Numbered from the stretch's first letter, positions 27,970 to 37,810 are shown. The stretch: DNA of 58,231 bases from Nostoc sp. UCD121 (GCF_014222285.1 NZ_JACKZS010000025.1:1-58231); one strand, 5' to 3'. Numbers and translations are program-made. The notes: generated from the letters alone by a model not told the origin.

Positions 27970-28209
27970 CTAGTTATTGACACTCAGAGCAGCTTGCTGA
28001 TTACGGAGTTCTTGTAGGGCAGAATCAATTTTGGCAAGTTCAGGCTCTAGTTGTGCCATAACATTTACCCTCATCAACTTCGCCCGTTTTGCTGTTTCTG
28101 TAGTTTCTTGAACTAGACGTTCCCGATATAGCTCAAGTTCTGCAATCACTTCGGCGACATCTTGAGGGGTTATGTTATCAGTTGTTGTGAGTTCTGAGGT
28201 TTCATCCAT
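27970..28209 (-). CDS. Small coiled-coil protein paired with cpeF
   Basis: This 79-aa acidic protein has no membrane span. An N-terminal Thr-rich tail leads into a long predicted helix with heptad-like spacing (VAEVIAELELYRERLVQETT; MAQLEPELAKIDSALQELRN). I do not recognise it as a named family. It starts at a clear ATG with AGGAAAC before it and ends 24 bp before the cpeF-like gene, so both are probably translated from one message. The obvious guess is an accessory or partner for the CpeF-like lyase or for nascent CpeB, but nothing in the sequence proves it. Confidence 0.75.
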   Translation of the reverse strand: MDETSELTTTDNITPQDVAEVIAELELYRERLVQETTETAKRAKLMRVNVMAQLEPELAKIDSALQELRNQQAALSVNN

Positions 28210-28530
28210 AACTTTTGTTTCCTAAATGCGTGTTTATATAAATGATCTGTAGTCAGTGTTCAACTATCGTTTGTATTGGGTTACTCGCTAAAGATCAGCA
28301 CTTAGCAGATACATAAAATTGCATAATTGGCAAGAGGTAACTAACAAGTCGCTGACAAACGCATATATTCCGATCTTCTCAGATTGCGTTACCACTGGTA
28401 AAGCTTTTTGATAGAAATCTTCAAAAGTCGGACTCAATTAGAGCTTTTGATCTAAGTTTCGCACAATTCCCAATTCTCCATTCTCAATACTTCGACTTCG
28501 CTCAGTACAAGTTCCCAATTTCCAATTATT
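28210..28530. other. Gap between coiled-coil gene and DUF1838-like gene
   Basis: No gene was seen. The last 60 bp have CCCAATT-like heptamers and an acttcgacttcgctcagtac segment that is also found near 26265. The part nearest 28209 should hold the promoter of the cpeF unit. Confidence 0.5.
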
Positions 28531-29331
28531 TTAAGATGTTTCCTTGAGTGGGAAAATATCTCCTCGCAAGTAGGATTCAAAATTTTTCTTAAAGTATTGA
28601 ATGCTCGTCACATTGGGCTCATCACTTTCTGTTGGCGTGAACTCATAAATTGGTACTTTTTTCCTTACCAACTCGACCAAGCTAGGATGAAGCTGCTCAA
28701 AAGAATCTACTCTAAATATTGTTGTTTCAAATCTTAATTTAGCTGGATGAGCATATCCTAACTTCATCCAGGGCAACCAAGGACAGTCTCTCGCCCATTT
28801 TGCCGGAGGGACTTCAGTGGCATCAGGTCGGCAAGTATTTGATATAAAGTACTCAACTCCCTTAAACTTTTCTCCAGGGCAATAATCTGAATATTTACTA
28901 TCTCCTGCTAAAGGATGTGGGTATTCTAAAGGAATTTCCATAACCGAGGTAATATATCCCTTACCTTTGGGTATAACAGATTTCTTTGGTTTGACTGAGC
29001 CTTGGACAATGCGGTTAGCAATGTGAACTACTGGTACTGGTTGACTTGCTGTTGGTGACTGCCAAAAGTGCAGAATTTCTTGAGTATCTGGATCACAAAA
29101 TAAACCCAACTCTCTATTGATGCGATACCCGACTTCGCCATGTTCAGGATCGGGTTTGAGAAATACTTTGGTAGCATTCATCCCAATAATAGAGAATAAT
29201 TTTTCTTTTGCCTTGTCTGGTGTTTCTTGCCACCAAATTTCCCCAGACCAGTTGTAATAAAGCTGTAACCCATGATTTTTTCTGTAAAAATCGAGGTTAT
29301 TAAATTCGTAATCATCTAAATAATCATTCAT
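28531..29331 (-). CDS. DUF1838-like protein in the phycoerythrin island
   Basis: This 266-aa soluble protein has no signal peptide. The N-terminal half resembles DUF1838: a short YEFNNLDFYRKNHGLQLYYN start, GEIWWQETPDKAKEKLFSIIGMN, then an ending such as FCDPDTQEILHFW. The C-terminal half has several Trp/Pro-rich pieces (PPAKWARDCPWLPWMKLGYA). No catalytic motif is known for the family. It lies between cpeF and cpeY on the minus strand, alone in its transcription unit. A role in pigment handling is inferred only from position. Confidence 0.7.
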   Translation of the reverse strand: MNDYLDDYEFNNLDFYRKNHGLQLYYNWSGEIWWQETPDKAKEKLFSIIGMNATKVFLKPDPEHGEVGYRINRELGLFCDPDTQEILHFWQSPTASQPVPVVHIANRIVQGSVKPKKSVIPKGKGYITSVMEIPLEYPHPLAGDSKYSDYCPGEKFKGVEYFISNTCRPDATEVPPAKWARDCPWLPWMKLGYAHPAKLRFETTIFRVDSFEQLHPSLVELVRKKVPIYEFTPTESDEPNVTSIQYFKKNFESYLRGDIFPLKETS

Positions 29332-29760
29332 ATATAGGTATCCGCTTTTATTGGGGATTTAGTTTAGCCTAAAAAGCAATAAGCAAGAGTAAAAAGTCAA
29401 TAGGCAACGGTGAAGAAGACTTTTTTTGTCCCTAGTAGTCTGTCCCATTAATTCTGATAGGTGAATCAAATTTCAATTTCTCTTCTTTCCTTCTTCCTCT
29501 GCGCTCTTTGCGTCCTTTGCGGTTCGTTCTCTTATCCCTCAAATTTAAGGCGATAGAACACTAGCTTTGCAAAAATCAAATATGAGTATTATCGGACTTC
29601 TATCATTTTAAGATAGCTACGAAGACGGAAAGCGGCTTGTCGTTAGACATAGCAACTTTCATCTAACAGAGCTTACACAAAAAAATTTTGCAGTCCCCAG
29701 TCCCTAGTACGATAGTAAACGTGACCTCTGAGCAATTATCCACGAGCCATTTATAGATCA
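29332..29760. other. Repeat-bearing gap before cpeY
   Basis: No gene was seen. A 24-bp segment at 29432-29455 (CTAGTAGTCTGTCCCATTAA and on) recurs inverted at 58066-58087. A ctctgcgctctttgcgtcc / gcggttcgttctc simple-repeat piece at 29493-29530 and a gcggcttgtcgttagacat piece at 29630-29650 (also at 45940) are dispersed repeats. The cpeY promoter should lie in the last 100 bp. Confidence 0.55.
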
Positions 29761-31035
29761 ATGGATAAACGTTTTTTTAAAATGTTTGGGCTAACAGAAG
29801 AACAAGCGATCGCAATTATCGATACACCATTAGAACAACTCGAAGACGCTTCTGATAAGTATATTGCTGTTTCCCATCTGATTAATTATCCCACTGAACA
29901 GTCGATCGCGGCTTTGGTACGAGCGATTGAAACTAGTAACCCTGATGAGTTAGACCATCGCATTGTCCGACGCAAGGCTGTGGAAAGCTTGGGGCGATTG
30001 CAGGCGGAATCAGCTTTACCTGTAATTCGGCAATGTCTTAAAGATAATGATATTTATACTGTTGAAAATACCGTGTGGGCGATCGGGGAAATCGGGACTA
30101 AAGATCCAGATATTCTCGAAGAAGTGGCGCAATTGCTTGATAAACCAGGTCAAATTTATCGAGTTATTATTCACACTTTAGCTAATGCTGATTATCAGCC
30201 GTCTTTGGAACGTGTAAATAAATTTACTGAAGCTGAAGATGAACCTACGCGCAGTGCTGCGATCGCTACAGTTTGTCGTTTTAGCGGTGACTATTCCCAA
30301 ATAACTGAGGTGATGGCGCTGCTGCAAAGTTCTAGCGTCAATGCACGGCGGGGTTGCATTCAAGACTTGATTGATGCACGCTACTACAAAGCCATCCCAG
30401 AAATTGCCCGTTGTCCTGTATCTTTGGTGTTTCGCTTGCGAGGATTGCGAATGCTTTTGGATGCAGGCGTTCCCAGTGGTAAAATTACCTTTACAGAAAT
30501 TCAACCTTACTTAGAACAAGTACTTTCCGATCATCCTAACGACCTTGATTTAGTACATGAGTATGACGCTACCCCTGTATTAGATTTTGTCATTAATGAA
30601 CTCTACGAAACCGATTTTGGACGCTGCTATTTAGCGACAAAAACTTTATTAGATATCTATCCCCAAGAAGCACCTCAAGCACTTTTAACAACTTATGGGG
30701 ATAAAGCATATAACGATTATGGCGCTCATTATCATGTCATGAAACTTTTCGGCTGGCTGAAATATGCTCCCGCCTACAATTTGTTAATAGAAAACCTCCA
30801 CAACCGCGAACCCCAATTTCAGAAATCTCGCGCGGCATGTGCGATCGCTCTTGGTGAATTGGGTGATTCACGAGCAATTCCTGAAATCAAAATTTGCCTC
30901 AATACGCCAATTTGGGATTTGAAATATGCTTGTTTATTGGCGCTAGACCGTTTAGGAGACTCATCTGGTCGAAAAATTTGCGCTAATGATGCTGATTGGT
31001 TAATTAGGGCAAAAGCGACGATTGACAATACGTGA
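29761..31035 (+). CDS. cpeY: Phycoerythrobilin lyase CpeY
   Basis: CpeY is an E/F-clan lyase that, aided by CpeZ, attaches phycoerythrobilin to Cys-82 of CpeA. At 424 aa it has the expected length. HEAT-like repeats run through it (IVRRKAVESLGRLQAESALP; VENTVWAIGEIGTKDPDIL; FRLRGLRMLLDAGVPSG; SRAACAIALGELGDSRAIP), and the start MDKRFFKMFGLTEEQAIAII fits this subfamily. In Fremyella cpeY and cpeZ are adjacent; here they are separated by three genes on the other strand. Confidence 0.9.
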   Translation: MDKRFFKMFGLTEEQAIAIIDTPLEQLEDASDKYIAVSHLINYPTEQSIAALVRAIETSNPDELDHRIVRRKAVESLGRLQAESALPVIRQCLKDNDIYTVENTVWAIGEIGTKDPDILEEVAQLLDKPGQIYRVIIHTLANADYQPSLERVNKFTEAEDEPTRSAAIATVCRFSGDYSQITEVMALLQSSSVNARRGCIQDLIDARYYKAIPEIARCPVSLVFRLRGLRMLLDAGVPSGKITFTEIQPYLEQVLSDHPNDLDLVHEYDATPVLDFVINELYETDFGRCYLATKTLLDIYPQEAPQALLTTYGDKAYNDYGAHYHVMKLFGWLKYAPAYNLLIENLHNREPQFQKSRAACAIALGELGDSRAIPEIKICLNTPIWDLKYACLLALDRLGDSSGRKICANDADWLIRAKATIDNT

Positions 31036-31136
31036 ATTTGAAGGTTCATATAGTGTCTGCCTAAGTAACTGCAAAAAAATCTTTCCCTGGCTTTACTACG
31101 TAAAAGCTGCTCTCTCGCAGTGGGCTACGAGGTAAT

Positions 31137-31225
31137 GCACCTTTGATGCATCGACTTGCACCTTTGATGCATCGACTTGCACCTTTGATGCATCGACTTG
31201 TACTTTTGTTGCATTGACTTGTAAA
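31137..31225. repeat. 21-bp tandem repeat, about 4 copies
   Basis: GCACCTTTGATGCATCGACT(T) is repeated three times exactly and a fourth time with changes. Each unit contains the palindrome ATGCAT. As the period is a multiple of three, both strands keep open frames across it, and the minus strand gives a QVDASKV heptad. No start, ribosome site or larger gene is attached. Confidence 0.8.
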
Positions 31226-31329
31226 AATTAATCTACTCTACGTTACGCAGTAATTCTAAAAGATTTGTGTGTACACGGTAGCTTTGAGTTGAAGAGAAAC
31301 CAATATTGTTTGGTTAAGGCAATAGACGC

Positions 31330-31371
31330 GATAAATCGCCGTCTCTACAATAGTTTTGGCGGCGATTTATC
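31330..31371. repeat. Hairpin repeat GATAAATCGCCG
   Basis: GATAAATCGCCG (31330-31341) pairs perfectly with CGGCGATTTATC (31360-31371) around an 18-base loop (tctctacaatagttttgg). It may be a dispersed cyanobacterial palindromic element; it could also terminate either flanking convergent gene. A second palindrome, CTTGAACT-TT-AGTTCAAG, lies at 31434-31451. Confidence 0.65.
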
Positions 31372-31520
31372 ACATTGTTGCGATCAAGATTTTTCATTAA
31401 AGAACCTGAACCGAACTTGTATTGGGAGGGGAACTTGAACTTTAGTTCAAGGCAGGGAGAGGTTCGCAGAACTCACTAGTCATAAACGCTAGGGACGTAG
31501 AAATGTACGCCCCTGACACT

Positions 31521-32960
31521 TTAGGATTTACTAGTGGTAACTGCTTCGTTTAACACTAACTCTGGTTGTGGTGTTTCCTCTTCTTCTGGCAAACCATAGA
31601 TTGATTTGTACAACTTGACGTACTCTTTAGCAGATTTATACCAACTAAAATCTTCATTCATGCCCCGTTTTTGTAGTTCTTGCCATTGCGGTTTGAAACG
31701 GAAGCCTTCCCAAGCTCGGATCATACAAGTGAAAAGGTCTAGCGGTTCATAGCGGTCAAAGCAATAACCAGTGCCTGCGGCATTTTCAGGGTCATGATGG
31801 GTTACGGTGTCAACTAATCCACCTGTGCGGCGGACAATGGGCACAGAACCGTAGCGCAAAGACATCATTTGGCTAATACCGCATGGTTCAAAACGACTAG
31901 GCATTAAAAAGGCATCAGTACCAGCATAAATTCGGCGAGACAGAGCATCGTTATACAGTAAGTAAGTTGCCATCCGTCCGGGAAAACGAGATGCTAATTG
32001 CCACATCTGAGTTTCATAGTAGCGATCGCCTGTTCCCAACAAAACAAATTGTGCATCTGTATAAGATAGGAAGCGATCGAGGATTTGCAATATCAAATCA
32101 ATGCCTTTTTGTTCCACTAATCGGGTAACAATCCCAATTAAAAAGGCTTTGGAGTTGACTTCTAATCCCACTTCTTCTTGCAAAGCAATTTTGTTAGCCT
32201 TGCGTTTATCTAAAGTCTCAGTAGTGAAGGTTTGAGCAATATATTTGTCATTTTCGGGATTATAAACTTCGGTATCAATACCGTTGATAATCCCAGATAA
32301 CTTACCGCTAATAAAAGACAACAAACCTTCTAAGGTTTCACCATAAGCAGCTGTCTTTATTTGCTCGGCATAAGTGGGCGAAACTGTATTTACCTTATTG
32401 GCAAATTGTACTGCTGCGGCCATTGTGTTGTGTCCTTGCATATACCAAGGACACCAAGTAATTTTCTCTAAATACCAACGCCACGGCCCTTGATAAGCCA
32501 GGTTATGAATGGTAAACACTGTGGTGATATCAGGATCTTGGTGCATCCACACGGGAATCATCCCCGTATGCCAGTCATGACAATGGATAATGTCTGGTTT
32601 CCAGTAATTCCAGGCAAACTCGGCTGCACCATTGGAAAAGAAAGTGAACCGCCAGTCTTCATCATCTCCAGAATAAATGCGGCGAGGTAAGAAGACGGGA
32701 TGTCCAAATAAGTACAAGGGAACATCAGTACCAGGCAGAACGCTTTCATAAACAGCAAATTCCTGGAACATGGCAGACCCCCGCCAAATGGGTTCTTTGG
32801 GAATTTCCATTTTGTCTGGCAGGAAGCCATAGTAAGGCAAGAATATCCGCACATCATGCCCCATTTCTCTCAGAAATTTGGGTAATGCCCCAACAACATC
32901 ACCCATTCCTCCTACTTTGGCAATGGGTGCTGCTTCTGCTGCAACAAATAGAATCCGCAT
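31521..32960 (-). CDS. glgA: Glycogen synthase GlgA
   Basis: This GT5 family ADP-glucose glycosyltransferase elongates alpha-1,4-glucan for glycogen. The start [20 protein letters not shown] contains the ADP-glucose-binding KVGG loop, and the C-terminal catalytic block [20 protein letters not shown] is intact. The frame extends 13 residues upstream, but alignment with GlgA proteins favours ATG 32960 (479 aa). The C-terminus has a short acidic tail. It is expressed alone; hemC follows upstream on the same strand. Confidence 0.95.
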   Translation of the reverse strand: MRILFVAAEAAPIAKVGGMGDVVGALPKFLREMGHDVRIFLPYYGFLPDKMEIPKEPIWRGSAMFQEFAVYESVLPGTDVPLYLFGHPVFLPRRIYSGDDEDWRFTFFSNGAAEFAWNYWKPDIIHCHDWHTGMIPVWMHQDPDITTVFTIHNLAYQGPWRWYLEKITWCPWYMQGHNTMAAAVQFANKVNTVSPTYAEQIKTAAYGETLEGLLSFISGKLSGIINGIDTEVYNPENDKYIAQTFTTETLDKRKANKIALQEEVGLEVNSKAFLIGIVTRLVEQKGIDLILQILDRFLSYTDAQFVLLGTGDRYYETQMWQLASRFPGRMATYLLYNDALSRRIYAGTDAFLMPSRFEPCGISQMMSLRYGSVPIVRRTGGLVDTVTHHDPENAAGTGYCFDRYEPLDLFTCMIRAWEGFRFKPQWQELQKRGMNEDFSWYKSAKEYVKLYKSIYGLPEEEETPQPELVLNEAVTTSKS

Positions 32961-33091
32961 GGTAATTTTTGCTTCCCCGATTCTGTCTATAATTGTCAAA
33001 TTAACTCGATGATCGCGACCAACGCAATTTGTCGCGTCTTTGGTACAACGACGATCAATTCTTATCTAATCACATCGGCTTGCCCAATTGC

Positions 33092-34063
33092 TTAGGAACC
33101 GCGTTGAATGACCGCAAAAATTTCTGATAAAATTTCTTGCGCTCCCTGTTGCCGTAATAATTCTGCTAGTTCTATGCCTAACGCTTCGGCATTGTTGGCA
33201 ATCCCTGTGACACTATCTTTTACCAACTTTTGACCATCTATACTGGCAACTATGCCTGTTAAGGTCAAATTCTCACCAGAGATTTCTGTATTTACACCAA
33301 TAGGTACTTGACATCCGCCCTCTAAAGAGCGTAAAAAAGAACGTTCGGCGAGACAGCGATCGCGTGTTGCAGGATGTTCGATTGCTTTGAGTAGAGTTAG
33401 CAATTCACTATCATCAGCACGGCATTCTATCCCTAAAGCACCTTGTCCAACTGCGTGGAGGGAGATTTCTTTGGGGATAATTTGATGAACGCGATCGCTC
33501 ATTTCCAATCTTTCTAATCCTGCGGCTGCCAAAATTAAGGCATCGTATTCGCCTGCATCCAGTTTTGCCAATCGTGTAATCAAATTTCCCCGCACGTCTT
33601 TAAAAGTAAAGTGGGGGAAGTGGTGACGTAACTGTGCTAACCGCCGCAGCGAAGATGTCCCAATTACAGCACCTTCGGGTAATGTATCGATTTGTTTATC
33701 TTTGTGCTTTTCATGCACCACTAAGGCATCGGCTGGATTTTCCCGTTCCGTAATTGCTGCCAGTGTCAACCCTTCTGGTAAGTTAGTCGGCAAATCCTTG
33801 AGGGAATGAACCGCAAAGTCAATCTCTTGATTGAGCATTCCAACTTCAAGTTCTTTAGTAAAAAGTCCTTTATCGCCAATCTTAGCTAATGCTACATCAA
33901 GGATTTTATCGCCTTGAGTAGACATGGTGTGGACTTCAAAAGTGATATCAGGAAAGCTTTTCTGGAGTTGCGCTTGTACCCAATAGGTTTGAACCAGAGC
34001 CAGTTGGCTTTTGCGCGAACCGATGCGAATAGTGCGTGGGGGACTAGAAACAACTGAAGTCAT
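33092..34063 (-). CDS. hemC: Hydroxymethylbilane synthase (porphobilinogen deaminase) HemC
   Basis: HemC polymerises four porphobilinogens to hydroxymethylbilane in the tetrapyrrole pathway that feeds chlorophyll, heme and bilins. The N-terminal [20 protein letters not shown], the [11 protein letters not shown] loop and the dipyrromethane-carrying Cys in [12 protein letters not shown] are all present. I choose ATG 34063 (323 aa) over the upstream ATG 34102, whose extra 13 residues are not family-like. Neighbouring glgA is unrelated in pathway. Confidence 0.96.
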   Translation of the reverse strand: MTSVVSSPPRTIRIGSRKSQLALVQTYWVQAQLQKSFPDITFEVHTMSTQGDKILDVALAKIGDKGLFTKELEVGMLNQEIDFAVHSLKDLPTNLPEGLTLAAITERENPADALVVHEKHKDKQIDTLPEGAVIGTSSLRRLAQLRHHFPHFTFKDVRGNLITRLAKLDAGEYDALILAAAGLERLEMSDRVHQIIPKEISLHAVGQGALGIECRADDSELLTLLKAIEHPATRDRCLAERSFLRSLEGGCQVPIGVNTEISGENLTLTGIVASIDGQKLVKDSVTGIANNAEALGIELAELLRQQGAQEILSEIFAVIQRGS

Positions 34064-34216
34064 AAAACTATATATCAAAGGAGGCGATAAATTCACTCTC
34101 ATCTAGACTACCGTAGTCAGGGACTCATCAGAATTTTGGGGTTTGGATTTTGGATTTTGGATTACAATTCTTTACCAAAAACTGGTTTGAGGAATCTCGA
34201 ACAATACTAATTAGAC
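34064..34216. repeat. hemC upstream gap with STRR-like repeats
   Basis: Units of the GGATTTT family (GGTTTGGATTTTGGATTTTG) at about 34138-34165 resemble those in the psaA-psaB hairpin. The hemC promoter should lie here. No gene was seen. Confidence 0.5.
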
Positions 34217-34433
34217 TTAATCTTTTAATGAGAGAGCGATCGCACAAGTTGTACCTATTCCTATTTCACTGGTGATGTTATATGACCCTAGTGTAAATCT
34301 ATACACTTTTTCACCACTACCAAGCCTAGTGCAGTACCAGGAATGCTTTTGGTATTTTTGCCACGATAAAACGCCTCAAACAGCTGCTTTTGATCCGCTA
34401 ACGGAATCCCAATACCCTTAAAAATATTATTTT
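34217..34433 (-). pseudogene. Remnant of a histidine kinase ATPase domain
   Basis: The minus strand encodes the end of an HATPase_c domain in broken frames: GIGIPLADQKQLFEAFYRGK, then NTKSIPGTALGLVVVKKCID and LH (G2 box, where GTGLGL is expected), then a TAG, then after a frameshift SEIGIGTTCAIAL and the terminal stop at 34217. The kinase N-terminus, H-box and N-box are absent upstream. It is clearly decayed coding sequence, since both a stop and a frameshift interrupt conserved blocks. It lies between hemC and the LprI-like gene. Confidence 0.75.
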
Positions 34434-34513
34434 TTCAACGCAGAGTAGCGCAGAGGCTCGCAGAGGTTTCACTTTTTTCGCTACTAATTTGTGAAATACT
34501 CTATTTAGACTAC

Positions 34514-34936
34514 TTAAGGGTCAGATTTAAAATATTCTTGTAATTCTTGGGTACGCAGTTTGGTGATATTTTCTAGACACCCAGCATAAATGGTAGGGGC
34601 AATACTCCCTCCCTCATATTTGCTTCTTTCAAACTCACAATTGGTATCTCGGAACTTTACCCATGCAAGTTGTGCAGCAATTAATTTCTGTTTCCTAGAT
34701 TTTTCTAAGGTAGGTAGCAATTGTTGATAAGCTCGATTCAATTTTTTATCTGCATTCTGATAAGATAACTTCGCGCATTCATTAATTGCTGCTTGAGTCT
34801 GAGGATTATTACAGTTAAATTTTTGAGCTAGGCGAATCTGGGGCAAATCAGGCGTTGTGCCTGCCATTGTCATCGAAGGGGTATCTAAACTGCTAAGAGT
34901 TAGCATACTTGCCAAAACTAGTAATAATTGACGCAT
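34514..34936 (-). CDS. LprI/DUF1311-like secreted protein
   Basis: This exported small protein has a signal peptide (MRQLLLVLASMLTLSSL) followed by an LprI-like, lysozyme-inhibitor type domain. The conserved Cys in FNCNNPQTQAAINECAKLSY, the helical ADKKLNRAYQQLLPTLEKSR and LAWVKFRDTNCEFE are characteristic. About 140 aa from ATG 34936; an earlier in-frame ATG (34981) would place 15 charged and polar residues before the signal peptide and is less likely. Binding of lysozyme is known for some family members but untested in cyanobacteria. Confidence 0.8.
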   Translation of the reverse strand: MRQLLLVLASMLTLSSLDTPSMTMAGTTPDLPQIRLAQKFNCNNPQTQAAINECAKLSYQNADKKLNRAYQQLLPTLEKSRKQKLIAAQLAWVKFRDTNCEFERSKYEGGSIAPTIYAGCLENITKLRTQELQEYFKSDP

Positions 34937-35128
34937 GGCAAAAATTTTATTGTTTAGGCAAGTATAGACAAAAGATACCAAAATGTGCAGTATTAATATG
35001 TTTCAACGTCGAAGACTTATAAACTTGTTACAAAAGATAAACCAGCCATCAGATGGAAGGCAAAATCTCACAAGAATGCTAAAAATAATTTGGTATTTTA
35101 GTGATCTAAAGTTTAGCTTTTATATTTT

Positions 35129-36100
35129 ATGAATCGTTCCGCCTGTCTTATTTTTAATCCAGTTGCGGGTCAGGGAGACCCAGATATAGAACTGGCAGAA
35201 ATTCGAGCAATATTAGAGCCAGATATTGATCTAGATATTCATCTCACAACTCAAGAAATTGATGCAGATCAACTAGCTTATGCAGCCGTAGAGCGAGGGG
35301 TAGATACAATCATTGCTTCGGGGGGAGATGGGACTCTCTCAGCAGCTGCGGCGGCTTTAGTGGGTACTGATATTGCATTTGGCATCATTTCCAGAGGGAC
35401 AGCAAACGCTTTTGCTACAGCTTTAGGGATTCCCGACACGATCGCAGGTGCGTGTGAAACAATTTTGCAGGGAGGAACCCGTAATGTAGACGTAGCCTAT
35501 TGTAACGATCGCCCAATGGTACTCTTGGCAGGTATTGGCTTTGAAGCCGAAACTGTAGAATTGGCAGACCGAGATGCCAAAAATCGCTTTGGAATGATGG
35601 CCTACGTTTTCGCTGGAATTCAGCAACTGAGAAACTTACATAAATTTGATGTTGAAATTGAAACAGAAGACAGGATTATTAAAACTAGTGCCTGTGCAGT
35701 CACAGTTGCAAATGCTGCGCCTCCCACTTCCGTTTTAGCTCAGGGGCCAGCAGGTTTGGTTTATGATGATGGCTTACTAGATTTAACGATTGTAGCTCCA
35801 GCCAACAAAGCAGGAGCGATCGCAGCTACATTCCATTTATTCCAAACGGCTTCTACAGGTAACGCCGTAGATCGTGATGATATTGGCTTTCTGCGAGCCA
35901 AACAATTTAAAATTACAACTGAGCCACCGCAAAAAGTTGTTCTAGATGGTGAAATAGTCGGCACAACACCAGTAGAAATTAAGTGTATACCAGGTGGGTT
36001 GAAGATTTTTGTGCCATTAGTAGAAGAAGTTGAGCCTACCGAAAAACTAGAAGGACTCCCTAATTTGACTATTGAGATGAAAGATACGGTAGAAGAATAA
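35129..36100 (+). CDS. YegS/diacylglycerol-kinase-family lipid kinase
   Basis: This 323-aa lipid kinase has the DAGK catalytic domain: the nucleotide loop SACLIFNPVAGQG at the start, the active GGDGTLSAAAAALV near residue 70, and the C-terminal VVLDGEIVGTTPVEIK. The family phosphorylates diacylglycerol, phosphatidylglycerol or sphingosine-like lipids, and the substrate here is not known. Start ATG 35129 gives the family's usual N-terminus. It is followed by repeats and the metallophosphoesterase gene. Confidence 0.9.
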   Translation: MNRSACLIFNPVAGQGDPDIELAEIRAILEPDIDLDIHLTTQEIDADQLAYAAVERGVDTIIASGGDGTLSAAAAALVGTDIAFGIISRGTANAFATALGIPDTIAGACETILQGGTRNVDVAYCNDRPMVLLAGIGFEAETVELADRDAKNRFGMMAYVFAGIQQLRNLHKFDVEIETEDRIIKTSACAVTVANAAPPTSVLAQGPAGLVYDDGLLDLTIVAPANKAGAIAATFHLFQTASTGNAVDRDDIGFLRAKQFKITTEPPQKVVLDGEIVGTTPVEIKCIPGGLKIFVPLVEEVEPTEKLEGLPNLTIEMKDTVEE

Positions 36101-36101
36101 G

Positions 36102-36225
36102 GGAATGGGGAATTGGGAATTGGGCAATAGGCAATAGGCAATGGGCAATAGGCGATAGGCATTGATTATTCTCTATTCTCTTCTGCCCCCTGCCCCCTTC
36201 CCCCTGCCCTGTCCCTGCAATTCAA
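36102..36225. repeat. STRR cluster between lipid kinase and phosphoesterase genes
   Basis: Runs of GGGAATT, GGCAATA and then CCCCCTG/CCCCTTC heptamer-like units fill this gap. No gene was seen apart from the ribosome site of the next gene. Confidence 0.65.
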
Positions 36226-36244
36226 GATTCAGGAGTATGTTGCA

Positions 36245-37795
36245 TTGAAACTTGTATCAGATCCAGCGATCGCTAACAAAATTCGTAAAATGAATCAGCG
36301 AGTCAAATGGCAAGATCCGTTAATTGTGGAACGGAACATCGACCAAACTCGCCTGGTGTTGGAGGATGGTCAAGGAGATAATCCTGATTTTTCATTTTTA
36401 GTTGTGGGTGATAGTGGTTCTGGTAAGCATCGGGGACACAATCCCCAACGACAGATAGCTGAACTGATGTTGCCCCATCACGATGAATCCCGTTTTATGC
36501 TGCATACCGGGGATGTGATTTACTTAGTGGGTTCGAGTGAATACTACCAGCAAAACTTCATCGAGCCTTACCGAGAGTTTATCTTAGGCGGAGAGCATCC
36601 GAGACTGATTGCTTATGACCAGATGACTTTTAAGCTCCCCATTTTACCAGTACCGGGAAATCACGATTATTATAACTTGCCGATTTTATTGAGCTTGGCC
36701 TCTCTCACAACATTACCCATTCGTCGCTTGTTGCGATCGCGCTTAGACCTAGATGTGGGTTTGCATGGCTCAGGAACCGGTGAAGCTTACGCACACGCAT
36801 TTATAGACTATCTGAAAGCGTTGCAACTTCCCGGAGAGTTAAGCAGCCATTTAGATCAGCACTACACAGGTAAGACAGATACAGGTCTTTGTCTTAAGTA
36901 TGAACCTGGGCATTTTACCCGCCTTCCCAATCGTTACTACACTTTTCGCTATGGCGGAATTGATTTCTTCGCCTTGGATTCTAATACATTTAACGATCCA
37001 CCACCTCTACCTAAAACAAAACAAGGTGATGCCGATCGCAAAATCTTAGAAAAGCGCCGTGAAGATTTAGAACAAGAAAAGCAGCAAATCATTGAAACCT
37101 CAGCCAAGCTTCGTCCTGAAAACCCCATTGAAGCCGACCAATTAGACGACTTTCACGCCAAGCTGTCACAAATTGAAGAAATTATTGTTGATATCGATAA
37201 ACAACTAGCCGCTAATAAAACAACGCTGACTGATATTGAACAACTAGACTGGCTCAAAAAGAGATTAATTGAATCTTGGAATAATTCAGAAGTTCGGGGA
37301 AGAGTGATTTATTTCCATCATCCTCCTTATGTAACTGAGGCCACAAAGTGGCAACAAGCACAAACTTTGATCATTCGCGATCGCTTCCGTGGGGTGCTGG
37401 ATGCAGTAGCGAAAGAAATAGGTTCTCTAAATCAGGGTCGTCCTTTGGTTGATTTGGTATTAAACGGTCACGCCCACTGCTTAGAACATCTTGAGACAAT
37501 GGATACAGGACACGCTGATTCTCATATCCACTGGCTTGTTTGTGGTGGTAGCGGGTTTAGTTTACGTCGCCAAAGAATTGAGGGAGCAGATTTAATGGAG
37601 GAAAATAAATTAGTGGCGCGATCACATCTCTTTATTGGTCGCAACGGTCAAGGTTCTCAGAAGCGACGGCCTTATTCAGGTTTACGCATTGACGTTAAAG
37701 GCGATGGACAGCCTAAGTTTATTGTCCGTCCTTTGGTTGCCGAATGGCATCAGCGACAATGGCATAATCGTGAACTTGAGCCACTGATCATCTAA
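36245..37795 (+). CDS. Calcineurin-like metallophosphoesterase
   Basis: This 516-aa metallophosphoesterase has the metal-binding blocks of the calcineurin fold: VVGDSGSG, LHTGDVIYLVG, PVPGNHDYYN, YFHHPPY and NGHAHCLEH. A charged coiled-coil insert (residues of about 260-330, DADRKILEKRREDLEQEKQQ) splits the domain. No signal peptide was found. The start is a TTG with AGGAG nine bases upstream; the next in-frame ATG would cut 15 residues. The substrate is unknown. Confidence 0.88.
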   Translation: MKLVSDPAIANKIRKMNQRVKWQDPLIVERNIDQTRLVLEDGQGDNPDFSFLVVGDSGSGKHRGHNPQRQIAELMLPHHDESRFMLHTGDVIYLVGSSEYYQQNFIEPYREFILGGEHPRLIAYDQMTFKLPILPVPGNHDYYNLPILLSLASLTTLPIRRLLRSRLDLDVGLHGSGTGEAYAHAFIDYLKALQLPGELSSHLDQHYTGKTDTGLCLKYEPGHFTRLPNRYYTFRYGGIDFFALDSNTFNDPPPLPKTKQGDADRKILEKRREDLEQEKQQIIETSAKLRPENPIEADQLDDFHAKLSQIEEIIVDIDKQLAANKTTLTDIEQLDWLKKRLIESWNNSEVRGRVIYFHHPPYVTEATKWQQAQTLIIRDRFRGVLDAVAKEIGSLNQGRPLVDLVLNGHAHCLEHLETMDTGHADSHIHWLVCGGSGFSLRRQRIEGADLMEENKLVARSHLFIGRNGQGSQKRRPYSGLRIDVKGDGQPKFIVRPLVAEWHQRQWHNRELEPLII

Positions 37796-37810
37796 AGGTA
37801 AAATATCCTT

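Noticed and set aside
31137..31225. A CRISPR-like array
   Set aside because: The 21-bp units are directly tandem without spacers, and no cas gene is present.
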